Origin: Methylobacterium sp. C25
GTDB lineage: Bacteria; Pseudomonadota; Alphaproteobacteria; Rhizobiales; Beijerinckiaceae
Direction: 5' to 3'
Assembly: GCF_021352225.1 (NCBI RefSeq)
Contig: NZ_JAAUVI010000004.1
Span: forward strand, 124,001 to 188,000
Length of the DNA: 64,000 nucleotides
This document shows positions 39,008 through 47,808 of the stretch, piece after piece. The first letter of the stretch is position 1. The number at the start of each line of letters is the position of its first letter. The notes under the pieces are model-generated. The model was given only the letters and a program-made list of their open reading frames with translations. It searched no databases and had not been told where the DNA came from. Made by a program: the position numbers and the translations under genes.

Positions 39008-39796
39008 TCAGGCGCGGCCGGCCTCGGGGTGCGGGAGCCAGCTCAGTCGCCGATCGATCGATCGCTCGGGCATCTTGGCGAATTTCCTGAGCCTCGGCAG
39101 GTCGACGAAATGGAAGGTCCGGCCCGTCCTCGTGATGTACCCGTCCACCTCGAGGGACTTGATCGTGCGGCTGACATGCATCGCGCTGATGCCGAGGACG
39201 TCGGAAAACTGGTCCTGGTTCATCGGAATGTAGATCGACTGGCGTCCGGCCTCTGGCGAGCCCGCCTTGCGATCGAACAGCGTCAGGAGAAACGCAGCAA
39301 AACCCTGCCGGGCACTGAGCCGCCCCAGCATCAGCAGGTTGTCCATGAGGGCGACGCGCTTGCGTTGAGCAGCCAAGAAGAAAAAGCCGCCCAGGCGCGG
39401 CTGCTCAGCGAATATCGCGCCGAGCTGGGCAGCCGGGATCTGGCTGATCAGGCAATCCGTCAGCGGAGTCAGCGTATCGACGGCATGCAGGAAGGGCAGG
39501 CTCGACGCCCCCATGAGATCGCCGTCGACATGGACCGCAACGACCTGACGTTTCCCGTTCGCGAGACAGATGCTGCTGGTGATCCAGCCGCTAGACAGGA
39601 AGTACAGGCCCGGGTTCTCGTCTCCCTCCATGCGGACGTCTTGCAGCGCTTTGACCGCGATGAAGTCGCCGCTCAGCCGATGCAGCGCCTGGACTTCGCC
39701 CGCCGTCAGGTCGGCGACCGCACCGAGACGCCTGACGAGCATGTCGCCCGCCGTCTCCAATGCCGGATACAGGCCTGCTTCCGCGATCATTTTCAT
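39008..39796 (-). CDS. Crp/Fnr family transcriptional regulator
   Basis: A 262-residue regulator. Residues 20-150 form the cyclic-nucleotide-binding-like sensor domain. The C-terminal winged helix (about 190-245) contains DQFSDVLGISAMHVSRTIK. No FNR-type cysteine cluster is seen at the N-terminus, so it is not an oxygen-sensing FNR; the signal is unknown. ATG 39796 has AGGAGA seven bases upstream. It may control the following transport operon, but no evidence beyond adjacency exists. Confidence 0.9.
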   Translation of the reverse strand: MKMIAEAGLYPALETAGDMLVRRLGAVADLTAGEVQALHRLSGDFIAVKALQDVRMEGDENPGLYFLSSGWITSSICLANGKRQVVAVHVDGDLMGASSLPFLHAVDTLTPLTDCLISQIPAAQLGAIFAEQPRLGGFFFLAAQRKRVALMDNLLMLGRLSARQGFAAFLLTLFDRKAGSPEAGRQSIYIPMNQDQFSDVLGISAMHVSRTIKSLEVDGYITRTGRTFHFVDLPRLRKFAKMPERSIDRRLSWLPHPEAGRA

Positions 39797-39847
39797 GGCG
39801 CAATCTCCTGAAAAATCCTCCCGTACGAATATTTTGACGCGCGACAA

Positions 39848-40461
39848 TAGACGCTTCGGAATACCGTGATGGTACCCCGAAGGATTGACAGGGCAATCTG
39901 GACATTAGTCGAAAGCCCGAATCCGGTCGGGCGAGATCATCGACATCGCGCAGCGGCACGCGGCACAGCGGCCCCGCTGAGGTGCGAGACCGGTTTGCCG
40001 CTCACGCCGAGCGGGGGCGGTCAGGCTGAAATTGTCTCTGGTTGCACAGATCTCATTCTGAGCGACATTCTTTTACCATCTCCAACGCCAGTTCGATCAT
40101 GATCATGTCGAACAACACTCTGATTCTAAAGGAACATGCGCTTTCGATTTCACTTCTAGCCTTGTCACACAGATCCATGCTCTTCTTTATCTGTAATTTA
40201 GCTTTATTCGACATCTCTCTATCCAGTGTGTTCGTAATTTTATTGATCAGAATTGATTCGTTAAGAATAGTCACGAGCCCGTGATCCGTCTCAGACAAAT
40301 GCTAAAATGCCGCTCTCGCGTTGCGGTTCGCGAACCCGCACGGTCGCGGCGAGACGCTGCTGCCACTGCAGCCCCCGAACTGCCCGATTCCGCCCCGACA
40401 TTCTGTTCGCCGAACTTCGCAAAGAACGGCGGCCCGACGATCCGGGCAAGGGGAGGGCGCC
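39848..40461. other. AT-rich intergenic island with at most one small ORF
   Basis: About 610 bases between the Crp/Fnr gene and the sterol desaturase. The stretch from about 40030 to 40310 is markedly AT-rich compared with the rest of the window. Its only plausible gene is the 81-residue ORF at 40053-40298 (listed separately); the opposite-strand ORF over the same bases looks like its shadow. I see no transposase, tRNA edge or direct repeats. The rest is promoter-like spacer. Confidence 0.6.
40053..40298 (-). CDS. Small hypothetical protein encoded in the AT-rich island
   Basis: An 81-residue ORF with TTG start at 40298 and no strong ribosome site (a GAG about 14 bases upstream). The product is charged and helix-forming, with Lys/Glu-rich stretches such as EMSNKAKLQIKKSMDLCDKA, and has a plausible amphipathic pattern. 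Base composition is far from the rest of the genome, pointing to recent acquisition. I recognise no family. It could be a non-coding accident, but the translated sequence is better organised than chance reading of this region would give. Confidence 0.4.
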   Translation of the reverse strand: MSETDHGLVTILNESILINKITNTLDREMSNKAKLQIKKSMDLCDKARSEIESACSFRIRVLFDMIMIELALEMVKECRSE

Positions 40462-41592
40462 GTGCTGAAAACCTATCTGTCGAACCTCGTGGCCGAGTTG
40501 GAACGGCCGCGCACGGAGCGGCCATTCGGGTCGGGCTGGCTCTCGGGTTCGGCGGCGCTCCTCTGTGCCATCACCGCCAACCTGATGGTTGTGGCGCTGC
40601 GCAACCCGGACCTGCTGACCACGCCCGAACTCGCCATGGTGCGCGACAGCGCGCTGTTTCGGCCGTTCCTCTACTTCGTGCTGATCACAGGCTACGTGCT
40701 GGCGGCGCTGAGCCTCGCCTTGCGGCCCGACAAGACCCTCGGCGTCACCGCCATGGCCGCGACGCTGCTCGCCTCCTTCATCGGCAGCCTGCCGACCCAT
40801 GCCTCGCTCAGGCTCGAAGGCGCCTTCCTCGGGCTCGATTTCTTCGTGCTCAACGTGCTGTTCATGGGCTTCCTGTTCGTGCCCCTGGAGCGCCTGTTTC
40901 CGCGCAACCGCGACCAGATCCTGCTGCGCGAGGAATGGCGCGAGGACCTGTTCTACTACTTCGTCTCCTCGCTGCTGGTGCAGGTGCTGACCTTCCTGAC
41001 GCTTGCACCCTCGCGGCTCGTCAAGGAGAACACCGACCTCGGCACGATCCAGAGCTTCTTCGGCGGCCTGCCCTGGCTGCTGCAGCTTCTGCTGATCATG
41101 CTGTTCACGGATCTCGTGCAGTACTGGGTGCACCGGATGTTCCACCGCATCCCGGCGCTGTGGCGCTTCCACTCGGTGCACCACTCGGCGAAGTCCCTCG
41201 ACTGGATCGCCGGGGCACGGATGCACTTCGTCGAGATCGTCGTGCTGCGCGCGCTCACCGCGACGCCGATGTTCGTGCTCGGCTTCGAGGAATCGGCGAT
41301 CCAGGCCTACATCCTGATCGTCTACGTCTATTCGGCCTTCATCCACGCCAACGTCTCGGGCAGCTTCGGCTGGCTCGAGAAGCTGGTCGTGGTGCCGCGC
41401 TTCCATCACTGGCACCACGGCGAGGAGCGCGAGGCGATCGACGTCAACTTCGCGATCCACTTCCCCGTGATCGACAAGATCTTCGGCACGCACCACATGC
41501 CCGAGGGCCGCTGGCCCAAGGGCTACGGGATCAAGGGACACCCCGTGCCGCGCGGCTATTGGCGGCAATTCCTGTATCCGTTCCAGCGATAG
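40462..41592 (+). CDS. Sterol desaturase/fatty acid hydroxylase family protein
   Basis: A 376-residue membrane di-iron oxygenase. Several membrane spans (about 25-45, 65-85, 95-110, 135-150, 205-225) precede the His boxes: HRMFHR (HxxxH), HSVHH and HHWHH. It hydroxylates or desaturates a lipid; candidates include fatty acid, hopanoid or carotenoid, but the substrate is not readable. Start GTG 40462 follows GGGAGGG. Its 3' end overlaps the end of the convergent transporter gene by 62 bases. Confidence 0.9.
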   Translation: MLKTYLSNLVAELERPRTERPFGSGWLSGSAALLCAITANLMVVALRNPDLLTTPELAMVRDSALFRPFLYFVLITGYVLAALSLALRPDKTLGVTAMAATLLASFIGSLPTHASLRLEGAFLGLDFFVLNVLFMGFLFVPLERLFPRNRDQILLREEWREDLFYYFVSSLLVQVLTFLTLAPSRLVKENTDLGTIQSFFGGLPWLLQLLLIMLFTDLVQYWVHRMFHRIPALWRFHSVHHSAKSLDWIAGARMHFVEIVVLRALTATPMFVLGFEESAIQAYILIVYVYSAFIHANVSGSFGWLEKLVVVPRFHHWHHGEEREAIDVNFAIHFPVIDKIFGTHHMPEGRWPKGYGIKGHPVPRGYWRQFLYPFQR

Positions 41593-42889
41593 GGTCGGAT
41601 TCCATCTCGTCCTGGCGCGCGGCCTGGGCGCGGCCGAGCCAGAGCGCGTTCACCAGCCAAGCGATCGAGAGCGGCACCGCCAGGATTGCCGTCCATGTGC
41701 CGGCGAGGCCGAGAGCACCGATGCCGGCATAGGACCAGGCGCCGATCTGGTCGCCGGTGCGATAGACCACCGTGTCGATGAAGCTCTTGGCTTTGTAGCG
41801 GTCCTCGCGCGGGACGACCGTGAACAGAACCTCGCGCACTGGCCGGGCGATGGCGAAGTTGCCGGCCCGCCGCAGCACCTGGAAGCCGACGATCGCGACG
41901 AGGCTCGGCGAGATCGCAAGCGCCGCGAAGCCGAGCACACTCGCCGCCGGCAGCAGCGCCAGGGTCGGCCCGACGCCGATCGCCTTGGTGATCCGGCCGG
42001 TCAGGAAGAGCTGGATGCCGAGCGTCAGCACGTTCACCGCCAGATCGACACTGGCGAAGAACGCCGTCTGCGCCGCGCGGTCCGGGAAGCTGCGCTTCGC
42101 GATGCCGGCCTGCTCGAAATACAGGAAGGTCGAGGTGACCGAAAAAATCAGCAGGAACAACGCGATGTTGAGCAGATAGGGCGAGGCGAAGGTGCGTCGG
42201 ATCCCGGCAAAGGCGCTCCCGCCGATCGTCTCGACGGCGCGGCCCGTCGGCACCTCGTGCAGCCGCTCCGACAGCCGCGCCAGCCCGCGCATCGAGAAGA
42301 CCGCGCCCTCGAGCAGCAGGGCTGCGGCGATCAGCAGTCCCCAGGTTGGGACATGGCTCGCGAGTGTCGCCGTCACCGCCGAGCCCGATATCGCGCCGAG
42401 CGTCGCCCCCGCCGCGATGAAGCCGAACAGGCGCTTGCCCTGCTCGGTGGTAAATACGTCGACGATGGTGGCCCAGAAGATCGAGACCACGAACAGGTTG
42501 AAGATCGACAGCCAGACGAAAAACACACGCCCGACCCAGATCAGGCTCTCTCCATCCGCGAGATAGATTGCCACGGCAAACAAAAGGATGTTGCCGGCAA
42601 AGAAGCGATAGGTGAGGGGCACGAAGCGCGCCCGTGGCAAGCTCTTCACCAGCCACGCGAAGGGTAGGTTCAGGGCCAGCATGCCGATGAGCGTCGCCAG
42701 GAACAGCCAGGGCAGGTTCTCGAGCCCGCCAGCGATGCCCATCTGGTCGCGGATCGGGCGCAGCACGTAGTAGCTCGCCAGGATTGCGAAAAGGTAGGCC
42801 CAGGACCAGGCCAGAGCCGGCCCCTCGCCGGGCCGCAGGTCGACGAGGCGCGCCAGAAGGGACGGGCGCGCCGCAGCGCGCTCCCTCAA
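41531..42889 (-). CDS. Npt/ADP-ATP translocase-like MFS membrane carrier
   Basis: A 452-residue protein with about 10-12 membrane segments. The N-terminal SYYVLRPIRDQMGIAGG motif and the FWATIVDVFTTEQGKRLFG region are typical of NTP/NDP translocase-like (Npt1/Npt2-type) carriers found in non-parasitic proteobacteria. The substrate is not known. The start is TTG 42889, overlapping the TGA of the upstream F420-reductase-like gene. It is the last gene of a three-gene operon. Confidence 0.85.
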   Translation of the reverse strand: MRERAAARPSLLARLVDLRPGEGPALAWSWAYLFAILASYYVLRPIRDQMGIAGGLENLPWLFLATLIGMLALNLPFAWLVKSLPRARFVPLTYRFFAGNILLFAVAIYLADGESLIWVGRVFFVWLSIFNLFVVSIFWATIVDVFTTEQGKRLFGFIAAGATLGAISGSAVTATLASHVPTWGLLIAAALLLEGAVFSMRGLARLSERLHEVPTGRAVETIGGSAFAGIRRTFASPYLLNIALFLLIFSVTSTFLYFEQAGIAKRSFPDRAAQTAFFASVDLAVNVLTLGIQLFLTGRITKAIGVGPTLALLPAASVLGFAALAISPSLVAIVGFQVLRRAGNFAIARPVREVLFTVVPREDRYKAKSFIDTVVYRTGDQIGAWSYAGIGALGLAGTWTAILAVPLSIAWLVNALWLGRAQAARQDEMESDPIAGTDTGIAANSRAARGVP

Positions 42890-43611
42890 GGCTTTACCCC
42901 GAGCTTCTCCTTCAGCTCCGGCGCGGAAAGTTCGAGCCCGAAGCCCGGCTGCCCCATCTGGAATTTTTTGGCGGCTCCCAGGTCGCCGACGACGACTGAA
43001 TCGAACCCGGCATCCGTCACGAGCGTGCGGGCGGTCTCGATCGCCTTCGGATCGTCTCCCGCGATCGGGATCGCCATGCGCGGCTCGGGCCGGCCGGCAT
43101 TCTTCTCGAAGACCTTGAAGTTCGCCGCATTGAAGGCACGGGCGATGCGCGCACCGGGCAGGTACTTCTGCGACGTGACGCCGATGCCGTTCTTGTCGAC
43201 CTCGTCGCGCAATTCGGCGCCGTCACGCGCGGCCGTCGCGTTGCCGGCATCGATCACAATCTTGCCCTTCAGCGCGGCGGCGTTCTGCTTCCCGAATTCG
43301 GGATAGGCCTTGTAGGGCACCGCGAGAAACACCGCGTCGGCATAGGCCAGCGCCTCGGCCGGTGTGCCGGCATGGGCCTTCGGCCCGAGGCTCTCGACCA
43401 GCGGCTTCAGGTCTTCCGGATGGCGCGAGGCGAAGAGCACCTCGTAGCCGGCCTTCACCCACAGCGTCCCAAAGGTGCTGCCAATCTTGCCGCCGCCGAC
43501 GATCCCGATCTTCTTGGGCGTTGGCTCGGCCATTGCCGGTGTTGCCGCGACCGCCGCCAGCGCAGCAAGGGCCGCAACCCGCGACACAATCCGAAGGGCA
43601 TCAAACGGCAT
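42886..43611 (-). CDS. NADPH-dependent F420-reductase-like oxidoreductase with signal peptide
   Basis: A 241-residue Rossmann protein of the F420-dependent NADP oxidoreductase family. Residues 1-28 look like a Sec signal (AALAALAAVAATPAMA). The dinucleotide motif GIVGGGKIGSTFG follows, with SRHPEDL, a typical NADP-phosphate-binding stretch. F420 is not expected in this organism, so another substrate is likely. The start ATG 43611 gives the signal peptide. The 5' end overlaps the stop of the aldo/keto reductase gene by 11 bases. Confidence 0.85.
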   Translation of the reverse strand: MPFDALRIVSRVAALAALAAVAATPAMAEPTPKKIGIVGGGKIGSTFGTLWVKAGYEVLFASRHPEDLKPLVESLGPKAHAGTPAEALAYADAVFLAVPYKAYPEFGKQNAAALKGKIVIDAGNATAARDGAELRDEVDKNGIGVTSQKYLPGARIARAFNAANFKVFEKNAGRPEPRMAIPIAGDDPKAIETARTLVTDAGFDSVVVGDLGAAKKFQMGQPGFGLELSAPELKEKLGVKP

Positions 43612-44503
43612 CGATATAGGTCTCCATCTTCTTGCGCTCCGTAGCGTCGGGCAGCCGTCCGCGTGCCGCCCCGACGTTCTCCTCGACATAGGCGACCTTG
43701 GCCATGCCGGGGATCGGGCAGGTGACCGCCTCGTTGGCGAGAACGTATTTCAGGAAGAACTGCGCCCAGTTCGCGCAGCCGAAGGCCGCCGCCCAGTCGG
43801 GGATCGGCTTGCCCTTTACGGCCCCGAACAGACGGTCGCGCCCGAAGGGGACGTTGATCATCGCGGCCATGCCGCGATCCTTTGCCAGCGGCAGGATGCG
43901 CTCGGCCGCAGCCCGGCTATCGATGGCATAATTGACCTGGATGAAGTCGAGCGCCTCGCGCTTCATCACCGCTTCGAGATCGGCGAACTGGCTGTCGACC
44001 CAGACCGTGACGCCGACATAGCGGATCCGGCCCTGCCGCTTGAGCTCACGCAGGGTCGCGAGGTTGGTCTCGACATCGACGAGATTGTGAACCGCGATCA
44101 GGTCGATATTTGTGACGTTCATCCGCTTGAACGAGCGCTCGATCTGCGCGAGCCCATCCTTGCCGCGCTCGGAGACCTTGCTCGCCAGAAAGATTTTTTC
44201 GCGAAGGCCGCCCTCGGGCAGGATCTTTCCGAGCACGTCCTCGGCGGTGCCATAGCTCGGCGCTGTATCGATCACCCGGCCGCCCAACGCCATGAAGCGC
44301 TCCACCGCCTCACGTAACGGAGCGATCTTGTCGGGTGTGGGCTCCACCTCGTAACGGCGCGAGGTGCCGATACCGATGGCCGGCAGGGACTCGCCCGAGG
44401 AGGGGATTTTTCGGAGCAGTAGCGAGTCCTCGGCCAGTCCCGGCCGGACGGCGAGCGGCATCAGGGCGCCGGCGGCCAGCAGCGTTCGTCGATCAAGAGG
44501 CAT
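43601..44503 (-). CDS. Aldo/keto reductase with Tat-like signal
   Basis: A 300-residue NADPH-dependent aldo/keto reductase. The active-site tetrad is complete: D79 (VIDTAPSYG), Y84, K109 (LASK) and H139 (AVHN). The N-terminus MPLDRRTLLAAGALMPLAV looks like a twin-arginine signal, so it may act in the periplasm after folding with its cofactor. It is first of a three-gene operon with the F420-reductase-like and translocase-like genes. Confidence 0.88.
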   Translation of the reverse strand: MPLDRRTLLAAGALMPLAVRPGLAEDSLLLRKIPSSGESLPAIGIGTSRRYEVEPTPDKIAPLREAVERFMALGGRVIDTAPSYGTAEDVLGKILPEGGLREKIFLASKVSERGKDGLAQIERSFKRMNVTNIDLIAVHNLVDVETNLATLRELKRQGRIRYVGVTVWVDSQFADLEAVMKREALDFIQVNYAIDSRAAAERILPLAKDRGMAAMINVPFGRDRLFGAVKGKPIPDWAAAFGCANWAQFFLKYVLANEAVTCPIPGMAKVAYVEENVGAARGRLPDATERKKMETYIDAV

Positions 44504-44644
44504 CAGCCTTCCCTTCGCGATGACGCGGGGTAAATGGAGCGCATCGCGAGCGAGGGGAGGCGTGCGACAAACGCTGCCCCTGCAGCCGAAATTGATCCGA
44601 TCGGACGAGTCCGGCTATCACGCTGCGTTTCGACAAGGAGCAGG

Positions 44645-45550
44645 ATGCGCTACGCAATCGACACGTTCGCCATCGTGCGTGGATGCATCGTCGTCACCGG
44701 GTGGACCGACGGACGCCTGCCCAGCCTCTATCTCGGCAAGACCAAGCTGCCGACCTGCACGGCCCGCTCGGCGCGGACGGATCTTGTGACGCTGTTCGGT
44801 GATCGCGCGCGCAAATGGGGCTTCCGCCTAGCCGCTGCGACGGAAGCGGCGAGCGTGCCGCACGATGCGATCAGCCTGCATTGGCCGAACGGACGCGTGA
44901 TGACCCCGATGGACGTCGCCGCGCTGCCCCAGGGCCGGCGCTCGATGTGGGAGTTGCTCGACGAGTTCCGCAAGCGTGTCGGGGCCAAGCCGGGGCCGCT
45001 CCTCGAAATCGGCTCGCGGGCGCGCAGCGGCCACTCCTACCGAGGCCTGTTTCCATCGACGATTCCCTATCGCGGCCTGGACGTGAAGGACGGGCCGAAT
45101 GTCGACGTGGTCGGCGACGCCCATCACCTCTCACGCCACGTCGAAGGGCCATTCGACTACGTGTTTTCCGTCTCGGTGTTCGAGCATCTGCTGATGCCCT
45201 GGAAAGTCGCCCTGGAAATGAATGCGGTGATGCCCGTCGGCGGCGTGGCCTACATTCAGTCGCATCCGATGTGGCCGCTGCACGAGGAGCCCTGGGATTT
45301 CTGGCGCTTCTCCGAGAATGGCTGGCGCGGATTGTTCAGCAGCCATACGGGGTTTTCCGTGATCGGGACGGGCTACGACATCCAGGCCATGACCGTGCCG
45401 GTTTTCGCGGGGGGAGGTTCCACGATGGATATCGAGCACGAGCAGGCCTTCCTCGCCACCGCTTGCCTCGTCGAGAAGACCGGGCCGGCACGTGTCGCGT
45501 GGGACGCCGAGGCGGGCGACGCCTACGATCTCTCCTATTCGCACGCCTGA
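44645..45550 (+). CDS. Class I SAM-dependent methyltransferase
   Basis: A 301-residue protein. The C-terminal two-thirds is a Rossmann methyltransferase with the SAM-binding GxG-like stretch LLEIGSRARSGHSYRG at about residue 117 and a VFEHLLMPWK post-motif. The N-terminal 100 residues form a beta-rich accessory domain. Start ATG 44645 follows AAGGAG. It is followed by the glycosyltransferase gene after one base, suggesting a polysaccharide or surface glycan pathway. Confidence 0.82.
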   Translation: MRYAIDTFAIVRGCIVVTGWTDGRLPSLYLGKTKLPTCTARSARTDLVTLFGDRARKWGFRLAAATEAASVPHDAISLHWPNGRVMTPMDVAALPQGRRSMWELLDEFRKRVGAKPGPLLEIGSRARSGHSYRGLFPSTIPYRGLDVKDGPNVDVVGDAHHLSRHVEGPFDYVFSVSVFEHLLMPWKVALEMNAVMPVGGVAYIQSHPMWPLHEEPWDFWRFSENGWRGLFSSHTGFSVIGTGYDIQAMTVPVFAGGGSTMDIEHEQAFLATACLVEKTGPARVAWDAEAGDAYDLSYSHA

Positions 45551-45551
45551 C

Positions 45552-47723
45552 ATGCCCCATCCCGATACGGCGAGCCTGATCCGCCGCGGCCGGCCGCCGG
45601 TCGCCCTGCCCGTCGAAGGCAGCCGCCTGCGCCTCATCATCGGCCTCGACGGCCAGGATCTCGGCCTGCGCTTCGTGCGCGTCAGCTTCCTCGACCCGAC
45701 CAGCGCCGCCTTCAGCCGAGTGACGCTCAGCGCCGGGTTGAAGGAGGGCAGCTACAAGCCGCAGCTCGCGCTCTCGGCCGACGGCAACGGCCGCTTCAGC
45801 TGGACCGGCTTGCTGCCGAAGACCGTGCGGCATCTCGAACTCGCGCCGACCTTCGACGATTTCCTGCCGCCGCTGACCGACCTCGAACTCGCCGAGCCCC
45901 ATCTCGGCGGCCTCATCACCACGGGGCTGATGCGGCGGCCGCATCTCGTCGCCGAGGCCGGCCTTTGGCGGCTGGTGCGCAAGCGGCTCAGGGCGAAATA
46001 TCGGCTGGAGGCGGCCGTCCAGCCGCGCGCGCTCGCCGGCTACGACGACTGGATCGCCCGCTTCGACACCGTGACGGCAGCCGACCGCGCCCGCATGAAG
46101 GCCGAGATGGCGGGCTGGGCCAAGCCGCCGGCCCTCTCGGTGCTGATGCCGGTCTACAACCCGGATCCGGGAGTGCTGGAGAAGGCGATCGCCTCGGTGC
46201 GAGGCCAGCTCTACCCGCACTGGCAGCTCTGCATCGCCGACGATGCCTCGACCCGGGCTGGCGTGGCGGCCGTGCTCGAACGCGCCGCAGCCGCCGAACC
46301 TCGAATTCGATTGATCCGCCGCAGCGAGAACGGCCACATCTCGCGCGCCACCAACAGCGCACTGGAGGCGGCAACGGGGACGTTCTGCGCGTTGCTCGAC
46401 CACGACGACCTGCTGCCGGAAAATGCCCTCTGGGAGGTCGCCAGCGCGATCGTCGCCGATCCCAACCTCGATCTGATCTATTCCGACGAGGACAAGGTCG
46501 ATGCAAAGGGCAAGCGCTTCGAGCCTCATTTCAAGCCGGACTGGAATCCCGAGCTGCTGCTCGCGCAGAACTACCTGAACCACCTCACCGTGATCCGCAC
46601 CGAGCTGATCCGTCGCGTCGGTGGCCTGCGCCCCGGCTTCGAGGGCAGCCAGGACCACGACCTTCTGATGCGCATCGCCGACGACCTGACGCCGGACCGC
46701 GTCCTTCACATCCCGAAGGTGCTCTATCACTGGCGCGCGGCGATCGGCTCCGGCACCTTCTCGGACGCGGCCTTGGCCACCGCGGAGGCGGCACGGCTGC
46801 GCGCGCTCGACGAGGCCATCGCGCGGCGTGGCTGGCGGCACCGGGCCGAGCGCGGGCCGGCCGGCTTCAACCGCATGGTCCGCGCGCTGCCCGAGCCGGC
46901 ACCGCTGGTCTCGGTGGTGATCCCGACCCGTGATCGGGCGGAATTGCTCTCCGTCGCTCTCGAGGGGCTGCTCACCAAGACCGACTACCCTGCGATCGAA
47001 GCCGTGATCGTCGACAACGACAGCGTCGAGCCCCAGACGGCAGCCCTGTTCGCTCGCTACGCCGACGATCCGCGCGTGCGGGTCGTGCCGAGCCCCGGTG
47101 CGTTCAACTTCTCGCAGCTTTCGAATGTGGGAGCCGAAGCGGCGCGGGGCGAGGTGCTGCTCTTCCTCAACAACGACATCGAGGTGATCGAGCCCGGCTG
47201 GCTGCGGGAGCTGGCCTCGATCGCGGCCGAGCCGCATGTCGGGGCCGTCGGCGCGAAGCTGTTCTATCCGGACTGGACCTTACAGCACGGCGGCGTGGTG
47301 CTCGGCGCCGGCGGCATCGCAGGCCACAGTCATCTTGGGATCGAGCGCGAGGATCCAGGCTACTTCGCCCGCATGGTCGTCGCGCAGCAGGTCTCCGCGG
47401 TTACCGGTGCCTGCCTCGCCATGCGCAAGGCCGTGTTCGAGGAGATCGGCGGATTCGATGCCGAGCGGCTCAGCGTCGCCTTCAACGACATCGACCTCTG
47501 CCTGCGCGCCACGCAGGCCGGCTATCAGGTGATCTGGACGCCGCACGCAGTGCTGATACACCACGAATCGAAGAGCCGCGGCCAGGAGGACACGCCGGAG
47601 AAGCGCAGGCGGTTCGAGGGAGAGACCAAGGTGATGGTCGAGCGCTGGAGCAAGCAGCTCTCGCGCGACCCGTTCTACAACCTGAATCTGTCGAGGGCGA
47701 AGGCGAACTTCCGTCTGAACTGA
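45552..47723 (+). CDS. Two-domain family 2 glycosyltransferase
   Basis: A 723-residue protein. The N-terminal 190 residues are beta-rich and partly helical, possibly glycan-binding. Two GT2 domains follow: the first begins near SVLMPVYNPDPGV (about 196) with the metal-binding DHDD at about 283-286; the second near LVSVVIPTRDRAE (about 455) and includes FLNNDIEVIEPGW. This architecture is typical of surface polysaccharide or O-antigen assembly glycosyltransferases. It ends at a hairpin terminator. Confidence 0.88.
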   Translation: MPHPDTASLIRRGRPPVALPVEGSRLRLIIGLDGQDLGLRFVRVSFLDPTSAAFSRVTLSAGLKEGSYKPQLALSADGNGRFSWTGLLPKTVRHLELAPTFDDFLPPLTDLELAEPHLGGLITTGLMRRPHLVAEAGLWRLVRKRLRAKYRLEAAVQPRALAGYDDWIARFDTVTAADRARMKAEMAGWAKPPALSVLMPVYNPDPGVLEKAIASVRGQLYPHWQLCIADDASTRAGVAAVLERAAAAEPRIRLIRRSENGHISRATNSALEAATGTFCALLDHDDLLPENALWEVASAIVADPNLDLIYSDEDKVDAKGKRFEPHFKPDWNPELLLAQNYLNHLTVIRTELIRRVGGLRPGFEGSQDHDLLMRIADDLTPDRVLHIPKVLYHWRAAIGSGTFSDAALATAEAARLRALDEAIARRGWRHRAERGPAGFNRMVRALPEPAPLVSVVIPTRDRAELLSVALEGLLTKTDYPAIEAVIVDNDSVEPQTAALFARYADDPRVRVVPSPGAFNFSQLSNVGAEAARGEVLLFLNNDIEVIEPGWLRELASIAAEPHVGAVGAKLFYPDWTLQHGGVVLGAGGIAGHSHLGIEREDPGYFARMVVAQQVSAVTGACLAMRKAVFEEIGGFDAERLSVAFNDIDLCLRATQAGYQVIWTPHAVLIHHESKSRGQEDTPEKRRRFEGETKVMVERWSKQLSRDPFYNLNLSRAKANFRLN

Positions 47724-47742
47724 CGGAGCTTCCCCATTTATT

Positions 47743-47769
47743 CGGGCGCAGCCATGAAGGCTGCGCCCG
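47743..47769. terminator. Bidirectional hairpin between glycosyltransferase and a small convergent gene
   Basis: An 11-base perfect stem (CGGGCGCAGCC at 47743-47753 and its complement at 47759-47769) with a five-base loop lies between two convergent genes. There is no T run on the plus strand; on the minus strand an AT-rich AATAAAT follows. Confidence 0.7.
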
Positions 47770-47808
47770 ATGCGAGACCTCTCGGCTGGCCTCGGTGATC
47801 GAGGCCGA

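Noticed and set aside
40042..40284. Plus-strand ORF of 80 residues over the AT-rich island
   Set aside because: It is the mirror of the minus-strand ORF; its hydrophobic Leu/Ile/Ser-rich content is what one expects from the antisense of a Lys/Glu-rich helix gene.
45336..47237. A 633-residue open frame opposite the glycosyltransferase
   Set aside because: Same reason: no recognisable protein and it lies over a well-supported gene.
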